A stretch of 55,986 nt of DNA from contig CALFXR010000164.1 of the NCBI GenBank assembly GCA_937958475.1, forward strand, positions 1 to 55,986. The letters are read 5' to 3'. The translations under genes were made by a program, and so were the position numbers. The DNA comes from an uncultured Mesorhizobium sp. Its GTDB lineage: Bacteria > Pseudomonadota > Alphaproteobacteria > Rhizobiales > Rhizobiaceae. Below are positions 1 to 12,692 of the stretch, piece by piece. The first letter of the stretch is position 1. Every line of letters begins with the position of its first letter. The notes under the pieces are model-generated. The model did not search any database, was not told the origin of the DNA, and saw nothing but the letters and a program-made list of their open reading frames with translations.

Positions 1-32
1 CTGCGCCGGCAACTGCGATTCCGCGACTGCGC

Positions 33-50
33 CGTGCCCTCCAGGGCACG
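33..50. terminator. Short perfect hairpin, possible terminator
   Basis: CGTGCCCT (33-40) and AGGGCACG (43-50) form an 8-bp perfect stem with a 2-nt centre. There is no clear T-run, so it may be an intrinsic terminator for a gene outside the window or simply part of a structured spacer. Confidence 0.25.
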
Positions 51-84
51 ATCCCGCTTGCCTGAGAGGAAGGGCGCCGGCGTC

Positions 85-318
85 TCCCTCCCCCTCGAGG
101 GGCTTCGAGGCCGATCTTCCGATCGAGCCGGTGGCTCGATCGTCGGCCGAGAAGGCCGGGGAGATTGCGAAGCGATCGGGGTCCCCGGCGGTTCGCCGCA
201 GGCGATTGGACGGGTGGGGTCGCCGATGACGTGCGCGGCGCTGATTCAAACGCCGGAGCCCGGTCGAAACGACCCCACCCCCGGCCTGCGGCCGGACCCT
301 CCCCTCGAGGGGGAGGGA
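85..318. repeat. 234-bp intergenic element bounded by 18-bp perfect inverted repeats
   Basis: TCCCTCCCCCTCGAGGGG at 85-102 is the exact reverse complement of 301-318. Inside lie a 10-bp perfect hairpin (120-129 with 133-142, 3-nt loop) and CCGGCC-TGC-GGCCGG (281-295). Each end also carries the self-palindrome CCCCTCGAGGGG. No convincing reading frame is present. The layout fits the small palindromic intergenic repeats or MITE-like elements common in rhizobial genomes; which family it belongs to is inference. It fills the non-coding stretch directly downstream of carB and could act as its 3' processing or termination structure. Confidence 0.6.
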
Positions 319-326
319 AAAGGCGC

Positions 327-3809
<3,483 letters not shown>

Positions 3810-4068
3810 GGTCTTGTCGTCCGCATCGGGCTTGCGCGAACAACCGGAACGGGGCGCTCCGCAAGGGAGGTCCGGCCGGTGGCGCAACGCTAGGAAACTG
3901 TCAGGCTAGGCGCGGCTTATAGGGGAGGATGAAGGGTGAGGGAACCCCGGAAATTGGGGCGGGGCGAGGGAAGCGCATCGCGGCGGTGGATTGCCCGACC
4001 GCGCGGTGATATTTCCTTCGGCGACAATGCCGGCGGGGAGCGAATCCGCCAACGGAAAGGTATGCGGC

Positions 4069-5013
4069 ATGACGTTCGAAGAGATCATTCGCAGCTTCGC
4101 GGAATCGGACAGCGTTCCCGAGGCGGCGATCCGGGCGGCGCTCGCGGCGCCGGGCGCCTTCGTCGACAAGGCCGTTCCTGTTCTCGAAAAGATCGCGGCG
4201 AAGAGGTCCGGCGACGTCGAGGATCGTTCGCTGATGGTCCTCGTCCACGTCCTCGGCGAGATCGGCGACGAACGCGCGTTCGCGCCGCTCATGCGCGTGC
4301 TGGCGCTGCCGCCGGAAGAGACCGACAGGCTGCTCGGCGACACGGTCACGGAAACGCTCGGCAGCGTGCTCATCTCGCTCGTCGGGGATCGCGCCTCCGC
4401 CTTCGAGGAAGCGCTGGCCGACCTGAGCATCGACGACTTCGTGCGCAGCGCCATCTTCGAAGCTTGGACGGCGCAGGTTCTGACGGGAAAGGTCTCGCGG
4501 GAGAAGGCAAAGGTGTTCCTCGCGGACTATCCCGTGCGCGTCGGGCTCGACAACATCGATTTCGGCTGGTCGTCCTGGGTGAGTGCGGTCGCCGCGCTCG
4601 GCTTCGCCGAAATGACCGACTTCGCCCGACGGCATCTGCCGGACAAGGCGGCGCTGTTGTCGAACCTGGACGTTCCGGACGTCACCATCGAGGATTTCGA
4701 ACGCGAACTCGCGAGGACGCTGGCCGACCCCGATCGCTGGAAGGAAGACCCGAACTACCAGCCGTTCGACGATACGATCGAGGAACTGTCGAACTGGTAC
4801 GGCTATTCCGAGGCGTTCCGCGAGGAGAGCGCCCGGCGCAGGACCCGCGGGAAGGATGAGTGGAGCATCGAGGAGGACGAGGACTCGATCTTCGAGGCAC
4901 CCTACATCGCCGAGAATCCCTATCGGGACGTCGGCCGCAACGATCCGTGTCCCTGCGGCAGCGGCAAGAAGTTCAAGAAGTGCTGCCTGAACGCGGTAAC
5001 CGGGGAGTCCTGA
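4069..5013 (+). CDS. DUF1186-type protein with C-terminal SEC-C zinc motif
   Basis: A 314-aa protein, mostly helical and acidic, resembling DUF1186 HEAT-like proteins of alphaproteobacteria. It ends in a SEC-C motif, NDPCPCGSGKKFKKCCL (Cys-x-Cys with Cys-Cys zinc ligands), as found at the SecA C-terminus and in many stand-alone proteins. There is no signal peptide, so it is probably cytosolic. The ATG at 4069 is preceded by GGAAAGG about nine bases upstream; an in-frame start at 3991 lacks such a site. It is transcribed away from carB as a single gene. SEC-C suggests metal-dependent binding to a protein or ribosome partner, but the function is unknown. Confidence 0.85.
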   Translation: MTFEEIIRSFAESDSVPEAAIRAALAAPGAFVDKAVPVLEKIAAKRSGDVEDRSLMVLVHVLGEIGDERAFAPLMRVLALPPEETDRLLGDTVTETLGSVLISLVGDRASAFEEALADLSIDDFVRSAIFEAWTAQVLTGKVSREKAKVFLADYPVRVGLDNIDFGWSSWVSAVAALGFAEMTDFARRHLPDKAALLSNLDVPDVTIEDFERELARTLADPDRWKEDPNYQPFDDTIEELSNWYGYSEAFREESARRRTRGKDEWSIEEDEDSIFEAPYIAENPYRDVGRNDPCPCGSGKKFKKCCLNAVTGES

Positions 5014-5168
5014 TACCGGCCTGAGCCGAAGATCCGGTCGTGTCGGGACCGCCTCGGCAACGCCGCGTGAATGGCGGCGAGGCGATGGCCCGCATTCCGG
5101 CGACATGGCCGGCGCCGGCGACCGAATCGGCGTCCCGCCCGCGGTCGCTGCGCATCGGGCCGTCACGC

Positions 5169-8063
5169 CTAGAATTTGACCCCGAAGCTCGCCCTGGCCG
5201 AATGGTCGTTGGTGCCGGAACCGAACCGGCCGTTGTAGGAGAGGCCCAGTGTGGCGTTTCCGGTCAGGTCGACGTCGAACCCGGCCTCCACGACGAGGGC
5301 GTCCCGTGAGACCGGCACGCCCGCAATCGTGAAGGTGTCGCCGCCGGAGGCGAAGCCGAGTGCCGCCGCGGGTGCGGCGCCGAAGGCGTGACGCCAGCCG
5401 AGCATGCCGCGTATCGCTGCGTCCATTCCGCCGAAGGCCACGGCGGTCTCGGCCCTGAGGCCCAGCGTCGTGAAGGTGGCATCGTCGGCTTCGCCCGCCG
5501 ACACCAGGGCCGCAGCACCGCCGTTCTCGGTGAAGCTGTCTGTCGAAAGGCGGACATGGGCGAGGATGACGAAGGGTTCGAAGCGAGCCGAACCGTGATC
5601 GATCCGGTAGGCGGCCTCGCCAAAGGCCTGGAGCGTGTGGGCGCTGTAGCCGGCTGACAGGCTGTCCGAAAAGCCCGTGAAGTCCACCCGGCGCGACGTA
5701 TCGAGGCTGTGCCAGCCATAAGTCGCCCCGCCCCTGAGCGAGAAGCCGTTCCACTCGCCGCTCCCATAGGCGCCGACCGTGAAACTGTCTGCGGTGGCGG
5801 AAGACATGCGGTCGTCGATGTCGAAGCGCGAGCGTCCATAGCCGACCAGCAGACCGAGGCGGAAGTCGTCGGCGACGGGCGCGTCGCCGCCGAGCAGGAT
5901 CCCGCCGAGGCTGCGGTCCATCCCGGCCGCGTTGCCGTCGCCGTCCCAATGCCCGGCGGCGCCGAAAGCCCGACCCCAGAGCGCCGCGCCGTCGGAAGCC
6001 TGGCGCAGCCGGTCGATCGCGGCTTCGCGGGCAAAGCGGCTGTCATCGATAAGCGCGGTCCTGGCCGAGGCGTGGATCTCGCCCGAGAGCTGGTCCAGCG
6101 CGCCGGGAGCCTCGGCATCCGAGAGGTTGACCACCGCGCTGAACAGGCCGCCTGCGCCGAGCGAGAAGACGCCATCGCCGGTGGCGCATTGATTGGCCGT
6201 CATGCCGGTGAGGCAGAAGCTGGTGACGGGCGTCGAGGTCAGGAAGACGTTGTTGGGGTCATACCAGAGGTAGAAGTTGAGGAAGGCGTAGTCGTCGGAG
6301 ACGGCATCGAATGTTCCCACCACGCTGTCGAACGACTGGAGGATGATGTAGGTCGCTCCCGGCGCGTAGGTCGACCCGTCGTCGGTGCCGTTCTCCGGCG
6401 TCACATGCACGGTTCCGCCATTGATGGTCACGACGCCGGTGGCGTTTATGTGGTCGTAGTTTACGCCTGCGAGAATGCCGCCGTCGTTGAGTTCGACCTC
6501 GTAGGTCGAGCCGGATTCCATGGTGAGGCCGGCGACGTAGAGGATGCCGATGGAATTGCCCGGCGCGATGGTGCCCCCGGTGTTGATGGTCACCGGGCCG
6601 GTGAGCGTTCCCGAACCGCCCAGCGTGCCGCCGTTCACGTTCACCGCGCCGCCGAGCATGTTGTTCACGTAGAGCCTGCCGCCATCGACATTGCTGAGAC
6701 CGGTGAAGCCGGAGCTGTCGCCGGTGAGCTTGGTAGTGCCCGCCAGATGGACGAGGGTACCATCTCCGATCAGGGCGGGTGCAAAGCTGAAGTCCGTGTC
6801 CGTGTGGTTGAAGATCAGGAAGCCCGCGCCTGCACCGAACTCGACAGCAGCTGCATCGAGCGTGCCAGCCGGTGCACCATCGGCGCCGATGATGACCTGG
6901 CCGATCGAGCCCGCGTCCGTAGCGACATGCAGGGTGGCCGCACCGTTGCCGAGGGACACGAGGCCGCCATTGGCGATGAAGAGCATACCGTTGCCACCGT
7001 ATCCAACGGTGCTGAACCCGGTGCTTGTCAACGTCGAGCCGGAATCGGAGACGGTCACGGTGCCGATGCCGCCGGCGGAATCGCCGATCGACAATTGCGA
7101 GGCGACCACCAGCCCACCGTTGGCGATGTTCAAAGCGCCCGTACCGTCAGCGCCGACGAGAAGGCCGTTGGTGCCGAGCGAGAACTCGCCACCACTCACG
7201 TTCACCGTACCGCTGGAACCGGCGTTTGCACCGATGACGGGGGCGTTGCCGTTGGCGACGGTCACCTGGCCACCGTCGTTGATGTTCAGCGTGCCGGTTC
7301 CAGCTTTGCCGACGACGAGAAAGGCGCCGATGTCCAATGTCGAGCCCGCGTCTTCGACATGGACCGTGCCGGTGGACCCCGACAGGAAGCCGACATCGAG
7401 GTTGAGGACGTCCACGTCCGCGTCGCTATTGATCGTCAGCGTTCCCTTGCTGCCGTGGCTATTGCCGATCTTCAGGCCCCCGACGCCGGTGAAATTGCCG
7501 GTGGCACCGTTGCTGAACGTCAGGCTGCCCGTGGTGTCGCCGCCGAAGGCGACAATGCCGTCTCCGCCGACGGTGAGGAGGGACGGGCCTGTAACGGTCG
7601 CGGAACCGGCCGCGCCCTGGCCGACGAGCAGGTTGTTCGTGACGTTCAAGGCGCCGCCATTGACGATGCCGAGGCTGCCTTCGGCGCCAAGTCCGAGTAC
7701 CAGATGCGACGCGCTCAGATCCGACCCCGCGCCCACGATAGTCAAGGTACCGCTGCTGGACTGACCGACCGTCACGACGTCGCCCGCCGCTCCGGCGCTG
7801 CTGATAGACGAGGGATTGCCGGTGTCGTCGATGAATACAGCGTCCGCCGCGGTCGGGACGGCGTTCGTGTCCCAGTTGCTGCTGTCGAACCAGTTCGAGT
7901 TCGCCGATCCGTCCCATGTCGTGTCGGCCGCCAGCGCCGGAGCCGTCACCAGCCCCGTCAACGCCGTGGTCGAAAGCAACAGAAGGGCCAGACCGGCGCG
8001 TCGTCTGGCTGCCCCGCGCTTCACTGCCGCCCTTTCGCCCGAGACTGCACTTCGACCAACCAT
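5169..8063 (-). CDS. Autotransporter with type Va beta-barrel
   Basis: A 964-aa protein with a long cationic signal peptide ending APALAAD. The passenger begins TWDGSANSNWFDSSNWD and then repeats a glycine-rich unit (GxLNIxxGGxVxV/GxGTGxLxIxxGG) over about 450 residues, typical of autotransporter-associated beta-strand repeats forming a beta-solenoid. The last ~270 residues are an amphipathic autotransporter barrel ending in Phe (ASFGVKF). It should display or release a solenoid at the cell surface, as adhesin or biofilm factor; the exact role cannot be read. The ATG at 8063 has GAGGGAA upstream; a 56-residue N-terminal extension to 8231 is not supported. It is divergent from an AraC-type gene that may control it. 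Confidence 0.9.
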   Translation of the reverse strand: MVGRSAVSGERAAVKRGAARRRAGLALLLLSTTALTGLVTAPALAADTTWDGSANSNWFDSSNWDTNAVPTAADAVFIDDTGNPSSISSAGAAGDVVTVGQSSSGTLTIVGAGSDLSASHLVLGLGAEGSLGIVNGGALNVTNNLLVGQGAAGSATVTGPSLLTVGGDGIVAFGGDTTGSLTFSNGATGNFTGVGGLKIGNSHGSKGTLTINSDADVDVLNLDVGFLSGSTGTVHVEDAGSTLDIGAFLVVGKAGTGTLNINDGGQVTVANGNAPVIGANAGSSGTVNVSGGEFSLGTNGLLVGADGTGALNIANGGLVVASQLSIGDSAGGIGTVTVSDSGSTLTSTGFSTVGYGGNGMLFIANGGLVSLGNGAATLHVATDAGSIGQVIIGADGAPAGTLDAAAVEFGAGAGFLIFNHTDTDFSFAPALIGDGTLVHLAGTTKLTGDSSGFTGLSNVDGGRLYVNNMLGGAVNVNGGTLGGSGTLTGPVTINTGGTIAPGNSIGILYVAGLTMESGSTYEVELNDGGILAGVNYDHINATGVVTINGGTVHVTPENGTDDGSTYAPGATYIILQSFDSVVGTFDAVSDDYAFLNFYLWYDPNNVFLTSTPVTSFCLTGMTANQCATGDGVFSLGAGGLFSAVVNLSDAEAPGALDQLSGEIHASARTALIDDSRFAREAAIDRLRQASDGAALWGRAFGAAGHWDGDGNAAGMDRSLGGILLGGDAPVADDFRLGLLVGYGRSRFDIDDRMSSATADSFTVGAYGSGEWNGFSLRGGATYGWHSLDTSRRVDFTGFSDSLSAGYSAHTLQAFGEAAYRIDHGSARFEPFVILAHVRLSTDSFTENGGAAALVSAGEADDATFTTLGLRAETAVAFGGMDAAIRGMLGWRHAFGAAPAAALGFASGGDTFTIAGVPVSRDALVVEAGFDVDLTGNATLGLSYNGRFGSGTNDHSARASFGVKF

Positions 8064-8414
8064 CGTCCGTTCCCTCGTAACCGACCCATTTGCCGGAACC
8101 GTTCTCCGACCACCGGCGGCAGACGCACTGCTGCAGGCTTCCCTTGAGTCGCAGCAAACTAGCGGAGTGCAGGAAACGCGGCTTGGACCCGAAAGAACGG
8201 GCGCTGGGACTATCGGGAAATCCTCGGACAAGGCTGATCCATGTCGTTTTGCTGCAACACTCCTGCAGCTGAAGCAGACGATCGCGAACTATATCTGGGA
8301 CTATAGTGAACGCCGCTGCTCTGCCCGCCACTCTTATCGGCGAAGGACTTGAATGCTCCATGATGCGAAGGTATTTCTTCTGACGTGCGAGACGCTCCGG
8401 CGAGGGTTTGGGGA
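8064..8414. other. Divergent intergenic region between autotransporter and AraC regulator
   Basis: A 351-bp non-coding stretch between the two divergent starts. The part from about 8230 to 8400 is noticeably AT-richer than its surroundings and is where both promoters should lie. No clear -35/-10 pair or strong palindrome could be picked out by eye. Confidence 0.5.
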
Positions 8415-9374
8415 ATGACGAGCGCCGAGCAGGACTTCAGGCGAGTCAGGTTCAAGTCGCCCGAAACGGTGGACAAGCCGTGGCTCGAATGGTTCCGTGA
8501 ACAATACGGCCGCCAGTTCTACAAGCTCGACGTCGAGCCCTGTTCCGACTCGGCTTTCAAGCTGGAGATGACCACCCGGCTATTGCCCGATCTCGCCATC
8601 GCGCGGAGCGTCCGTTCCTGCATGCGCGCCTCCAGCCGCGGCGATGCCGCCGACGACATCAGCATTTTCGTCCCGTTGGCGGGGCGTGCGTTGGTCCGCT
8701 GCGTCGGCGAGAGCTTCGAGCTGACGGCGGGCATGGGCGGCATGGGGCGCCACGACACCGGCGCGATCATCGACATCCAGGAGGAGGTGCGGGTTCTGAG
8801 CGTCCGCATGCGGCGTCGGATGCTCGAGCCGCTGGTCAGGGACTTCGGCAGCTTTTCGGTGGTGCGAGACACCCATGCGATGCGTCTCCTGCTCAGCTAT
8901 GTGCGCATGATCGAAGCCGAGGATGCGATCGTTATTCCCGAAATGCAGCGACTGGTGACGACCCACGTGCATGATCTGGTCGCGCTGGCTTTCGGCGCAA
9001 CGCGCGATGCGGCCGGGCTGATCGAGGGGCGCGGCGCGCGCGCCGGCCGGCTGGCGGCGGTCAAGCAGGACATTCTCGCCCATCTCGACGATCCCGCCCT
9101 TTCGGTCTCGACCCTGGCTGCGCGGCAGGGCCTGAGCCCGCGCTACATCCACAAGCTGTTCGAACTGGAGGGCACGACCTACTCCGAATTCGTCGTCGGC
9201 CGGCGCCTCGGGCAGGCGCACCGCATGCTGACGGATCCCCGCTTCGATGCCCATTCGATCAGCGCCATCGCGCTGACGGTGGGTTTCGGCGACCTTTCCT
9301 ATTTCAACCGCACCTTCCGCCGCCGGTTCGGCGCCACGCCGTCCGAGATTCGCATCACGGCGCGGATTTCCTGA
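8415..9374 (+). CDS. AraC-family transcriptional regulator
   Basis: A 319-aa protein with an N-terminal cupin-like ligand/dimerisation region of the AraC_binding_2 type and a C-terminal double helix-turn-helix at about residues 220-318. The HTH contains LSVSTLAARQGLSPRYIHKLF and the signature VGFGDLSYFNRTFRRRFGATPSEIR, which bind tandem DNA half-sites. The start is the ATG at 8415 with GAGGG upstream; an in-frame codon at 8385 has no better site. It is divergent from the autotransporter gene, so regulation of that gene and itself is the simplest inference. Confidence 0.88.
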   Translation: MTSAEQDFRRVRFKSPETVDKPWLEWFREQYGRQFYKLDVEPCSDSAFKLEMTTRLLPDLAIARSVRSCMRASSRGDAADDISIFVPLAGRALVRCVGESFELTAGMGGMGRHDTGAIIDIQEEVRVLSVRMRRRMLEPLVRDFGSFSVVRDTHAMRLLLSYVRMIEAEDAIVIPEMQRLVTTHVHDLVALAFGATRDAAGLIEGRGARAGRLAAVKQDILAHLDDPALSVSTLAARQGLSPRYIHKLFELEGTTYSEFVVGRRLGQAHRMLTDPRFDAHSISAIALTVGFGDLSYFNRTFRRRFGATPSEIRITARIS

Positions 9375-9432
9375 CGCCGGTCCGCATTCTCCGAGCCACC
9401 GAACGCCCGGCGCCTCGCCGGCCTGCCTCGAA

Positions 9433-12180
9433 TCACGGCGAAGGAACGAGCTTCGCAAGAGCGGCGTTCGCCGCGTCGAGTCGCTTGCGGTAGTAGTCGT
9501 CGTAGCCGGTCTCGCCGCTGTCGCGGTCGTACTGCCAGGCGGCCTCGATGTCGGCGATGCCGGTGCGGATCAGTTCGGGCGCGGAAGTCGCCGTGCCGAG
9601 CGAAACGAGCGCGCCGCCGCGGTTGTTGGTGGCCACCGCCCAGTCGTAGGGCACGCGCTCGCGGGTCCACTCTTGCAGCGCGAGATCGAAGGCCTCGATC
9701 GCCGCGCGAAGCATGGCGGCGTCGTTGCGGCGGCCGCCGAGGATCGCCAGCGCGTCGCCGAGATTGTTCTGCGCCGACGCCCAGGAGAGCGGCATCGCCG
9801 GCCTCGTCCAGACCTCCATGCAGGCGCGGTAGAGGCCGATCGATTCCTCCAGCATGGCTTCCTCGCCGGTGGAATCGCCGAGCTTCTTCAGCAGGTTCGC
9901 CTTGTTGTTCGTGACGCGCGCCCAGTCGTCGGGCACGCGCTCGCGACGCCATTCGAGAAGCGCGTCGTCATATTCGTAAGTGGCGGCGCGCAGGAAGGTA
10001 TCGTCGCCGAGCGCGAGGCCGAGCACCTGGTAGGCATTGCCGATGTTGTTGTGGACCGACGCCCAGTAGAGCGGGAAGGCGTCGCGCGTCCATATCGCGA
10101 GCACCGCCTCGGCGGTCTTCGTCGAGTCGGCGAGCATCTTCGGATTGCCCTCGCGCTCGCCGACGAAGAGCATGGCGCCGGCGAGGTTGAACTTCGCCAG
10201 CGCCCACGGGATCGGATCGGCGTCGGGGCCGACACGCTCGACGATCTCGGCAAGGATCGTCATCGCCTCGCGGGCGATCGCGGTCGTCGCGCTGCGTTCT
10301 CCCAGCCGGGAAAGCGCCGAGGCGAGGTTCATGCGTGCCGTCATCCATTCGACCGTGCCCTGCTCGAACGGCGCCTCGGCGACGAGCCGGCGGTGCAGCG
10401 CGATCGCCTCCTCCAGGCGGCCGGTCTCGGCGTCGTTCTCGCCGAGCGAGACCAGCGCGCTGGCGAGGTTGTTGCGCAGGCGCGACAGGCCGGTGCGGTC
10501 GCCGGCCGCCTCGAAGACCGGCAGCGCCTGGCGGTAGGCAGCGACGGCCTCTTCGAGGGTCTTCGCGTCGGCGCGCAGCTTGCCGAGCACGTTGAGCGCG
10601 TTGCCGATCTGCAGCAGTGCCTCGGCGCGCGGCAGGTCTGACGGCAGGCGGCTAGCTGTGCGCAGGATCGCGTCGCGCGCGGCGACGATGCGTTCGAGCG
10701 CAGCCGCGTCGCCCTTGTACTCGCCGTGGCGGTACTGGGCGATCGTGGCGCGGCGCCGGTAGTCCCAGGCGAGCCGATCGTCCCAGCGTTCGACCTCGGC
10801 GAAGGCGCGCTCGAAATCGGCGGCGGCGGCGGCGAAGTCGAAGGCGAGCTCGTAGGCGGCGGCGCTCTCGGCATAGACCCGGGCATATTCGACGCGGCGG
10901 TCGCGGATGTCGGCCTCGACGGTGTCGAGCTCGCGCGACAGCGTGGCAACGCGCGTCTTGGCGCGTTCGTAGAGCGCCGTCGCCGTCGTCAGCGCGCCCT
11001 CGTCGATCGCCTCGCCGGCGAGCGAGGCCAGCCGCGCGATCTCCGGGTCGCCGCGCGTCAGTCGCGCCCGCTCGGCCAACATCTCGGCGAGCCGCTTGCT
11101 CTGGTCACGCAGCAGCGCGTCGAGTCGCGTCGGGTCGCTCGGCGCCTCGGCGCCCAGCGCGCGCAGCAGGCCGAAAAGCGCATCCATCGGTACCTTGCCA
11201 TCGGCGGCGACGCTCTCGACCTGGCGGCGACCGATCTCGGGAAGGGCGGCGATGGTCAGGAGAAGCTGTCGGCGCTCGGTGAGGATCAGGCCTTCTTCGC
11301 CCGCCGTCGGCTCGGGCGCCCGGCCGAAATAGAGCTGGCGGTGCAGGCTCTCGTTGACCCAGGGCCGCTGGCGGCCGGCGGTCTTCAGGTAGACCTCCTC
11401 GCCGACCATGCGCATGACCAGACCGAACTCGGCGCCCGCCATGGCGTCGAGGTGGCGCAGCACCGCCGCGGCGTAGGGGCTGTGGCCCCCCGGCGTGCCG
11501 TCGAGGGCTGCGCGACCCGGTTCGGCGGCAAAGGCGACGAGGGTGCCGACGCTGCCGCCGTCCGCGGCAGGTTCGCCCAGCCGGACAGCGCCGCGCGTCT
11601 CGCCGAGGCCGGCCGTGCCGATCGGCAGGGGCTCGCCGCCCGGTTCCCTGCGCACCAGCGCGCCGGCGGGGAACGGGTTGTCGCGGCAGGCGTCGAGCAT
11701 GACGATCGACAGCGGCACGGTCGCCTGCAATTCGGCGAGGAAGGACGACAGCGGCACGAGCCGGTCGCTCGCGTCGTCGAGGGCAGACAGGTCGGCATCG
11801 ACCGGGACGAGCCAGTTCTCGCCGCCGGCCTCGATGCCGTGGCCGGCAAAATAGACCACGGCGACGTCGGCGCCCCCGGCATCCTCGACGAAGCGCTCCA
11901 GCGTGCGCCGCAGCTTGCGCGCGTCGGCGTTGCGCGCGTCGAATGTCTCGAAGCCGAGACGGTCGAAGAGATCCTCGACGGCGCGGGCGTCGTCTTCGGG
12001 ATTGGTGAGCCGCGGCAGGTGCTCGTAGGCCGACTGGCCGACGATCAGCGCCACGCCGCGCAGCGCCTTCGCCTCCCCGGCATGGGCCGGAATGGCGCAG
12101 GCGAGGGCGAAGAGGAGGACGAGCGCCAGCGCCCGCCAGCTTTCTGCCGTTGCCCGTTTCCCGAGGCGAAATCCGCCCAT
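9433..12180 (-). CDS. Exported caspase-family (C14) protein with C-terminal TPR repeats
   Basis: A 915-aa protein. Residues 1-34 form a signal peptide (hydrophobic LALVLLFALACAIPAHA). A caspase-like p20 fold follows, with the catalytic pair visible: His114 in YFAGHGIE and Cys165 in MLDACRDNPFP. Thus the peptidase domain looks intact and periplasmic. From about residue 400 the protein is helical with TPR-like units in which P-x-x-W-A then N-N recurs every 50-60 residues, as in TPR_10-type CHAT/caspase proteins. It is a close paralogue of the gene at 12693-15620. The start is uncertain: ATG 12180 directly precedes the signal peptide but its GGGAG lies very close; ATG 12228 is the alternative. 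Confidence 0.87.
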   Translation of the reverse strand: MGGFRLGKRATAESWRALALVLLFALACAIPAHAGEAKALRGVALIVGQSAYEHLPRLTNPEDDARAVEDLFDRLGFETFDARNADARKLRRTLERFVEDAGGADVAVVYFAGHGIEAGGENWLVPVDADLSALDDASDRLVPLSSFLAELQATVPLSIVMLDACRDNPFPAGALVRREPGGEPLPIGTAGLGETRGAVRLGEPAADGGSVGTLVAFAAEPGRAALDGTPGGHSPYAAAVLRHLDAMAGAEFGLVMRMVGEEVYLKTAGRQRPWVNESLHRQLYFGRAPEPTAGEEGLILTERRQLLLTIAALPEIGRRQVESVAADGKVPMDALFGLLRALGAEAPSDPTRLDALLRDQSKRLAEMLAERARLTRGDPEIARLASLAGEAIDEGALTTATALYERAKTRVATLSRELDTVEADIRDRRVEYARVYAESAAAYELAFDFAAAAADFERAFAEVERWDDRLAWDYRRRATIAQYRHGEYKGDAAALERIVAARDAILRTASRLPSDLPRAEALLQIGNALNVLGKLRADAKTLEEAVAAYRQALPVFEAAGDRTGLSRLRNNLASALVSLGENDAETGRLEEAIALHRRLVAEAPFEQGTVEWMTARMNLASALSRLGERSATTAIAREAMTILAEIVERVGPDADPIPWALAKFNLAGAMLFVGEREGNPKMLADSTKTAEAVLAIWTRDAFPLYWASVHNNIGNAYQVLGLALGDDTFLRAATYEYDDALLEWRRERVPDDWARVTNNKANLLKKLGDSTGEEAMLEESIGLYRACMEVWTRPAMPLSWASAQNNLGDALAILGGRRNDAAMLRAAIEAFDLALQEWTRERVPYDWAVATNNRGGALVSLGTATSAPELIRTGIADIEAAWQYDRDSGETGYDDYYRKRLDAANAALAKLVPSP

Positions 12181-12389
12181 TCTCCCGATCCGTCCCGATT
12201 GCCGCCGCCGCCAGTTCAGGGGCGGCATATGGCTACAGAATGGCGCGCGAGGCCGAGGCCGCGCAAGCGGGCCGTCGGCGCAGGCGGGAGCGCGCCAGGT
12301 CTACCCGGTGGAACGCCCCTGCATCATCCGGGATGGATGCGGCCCGAAAATGTGGTAACCGCCGGCCGGACCAAGCAAGGAGAAGACAG

Positions 12390-12623
12390 TTGAGCGAACC
12401 GACCGTGGAAGAAGCGACCGACGGCATCTATGCCTCGCTCCAGGCCGACAATGCCGAACTCGACCAGCATATCGCGACGCTCAAGGCGGCGCTGGCGCGG
12501 GCGGGCCGGAAGGAAGCCGTGTTCGATCCGGCCAGGCTGGCGCAGAGCAACCGCCAGGGCCGCAAGCTGATGCAGGCCTATTTCCGCCAGCGCGGCGTGA
12601 CGGTGACGTTCGAAGGCAAGTGA
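12390..12623 (+). CDS. Small hypothetical protein, TTG start
   Basis: A 77-aa soluble protein starting at TTG 12390, with AAGGAG at 12377-12382 as a well-spaced ribosome-binding site; no ATG of the frame is as well placed. It has an acidic, helical first half (EEATDGIYASLQADNAELDQHI, abbreviated here) and a basic C-terminus RQGRKLMQAYFRQRGVTVTF that looks like a conserved domain end. There is no signal peptide or cysteine. It lies alone on the plus strand between two minus-strand caspase-TPR genes. I do not recognise a named family, and a link to the flanking genes is only positional. Confidence 0.7.
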   Translation: MSEPTVEEATDGIYASLQADNAELDQHIATLKAALARAGRKEAVFDPARLAQSNRQGRKLMQAYFRQRGVTVTFEGK

Positions 12624-12692
12624 GCGGGGCGGATTGAGGGGCGGGGCTCTCGCATTGCCGGAGCGGCTTGCCGCGTCGGTTCGCCCGCGCTT

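Noticed and set aside
5709..8147. 812-codon open frame antisense to the autotransporter
   Set aside because: No recognisable motif, and the opposite strand encodes a complete autotransporter with signal peptide and barrel.
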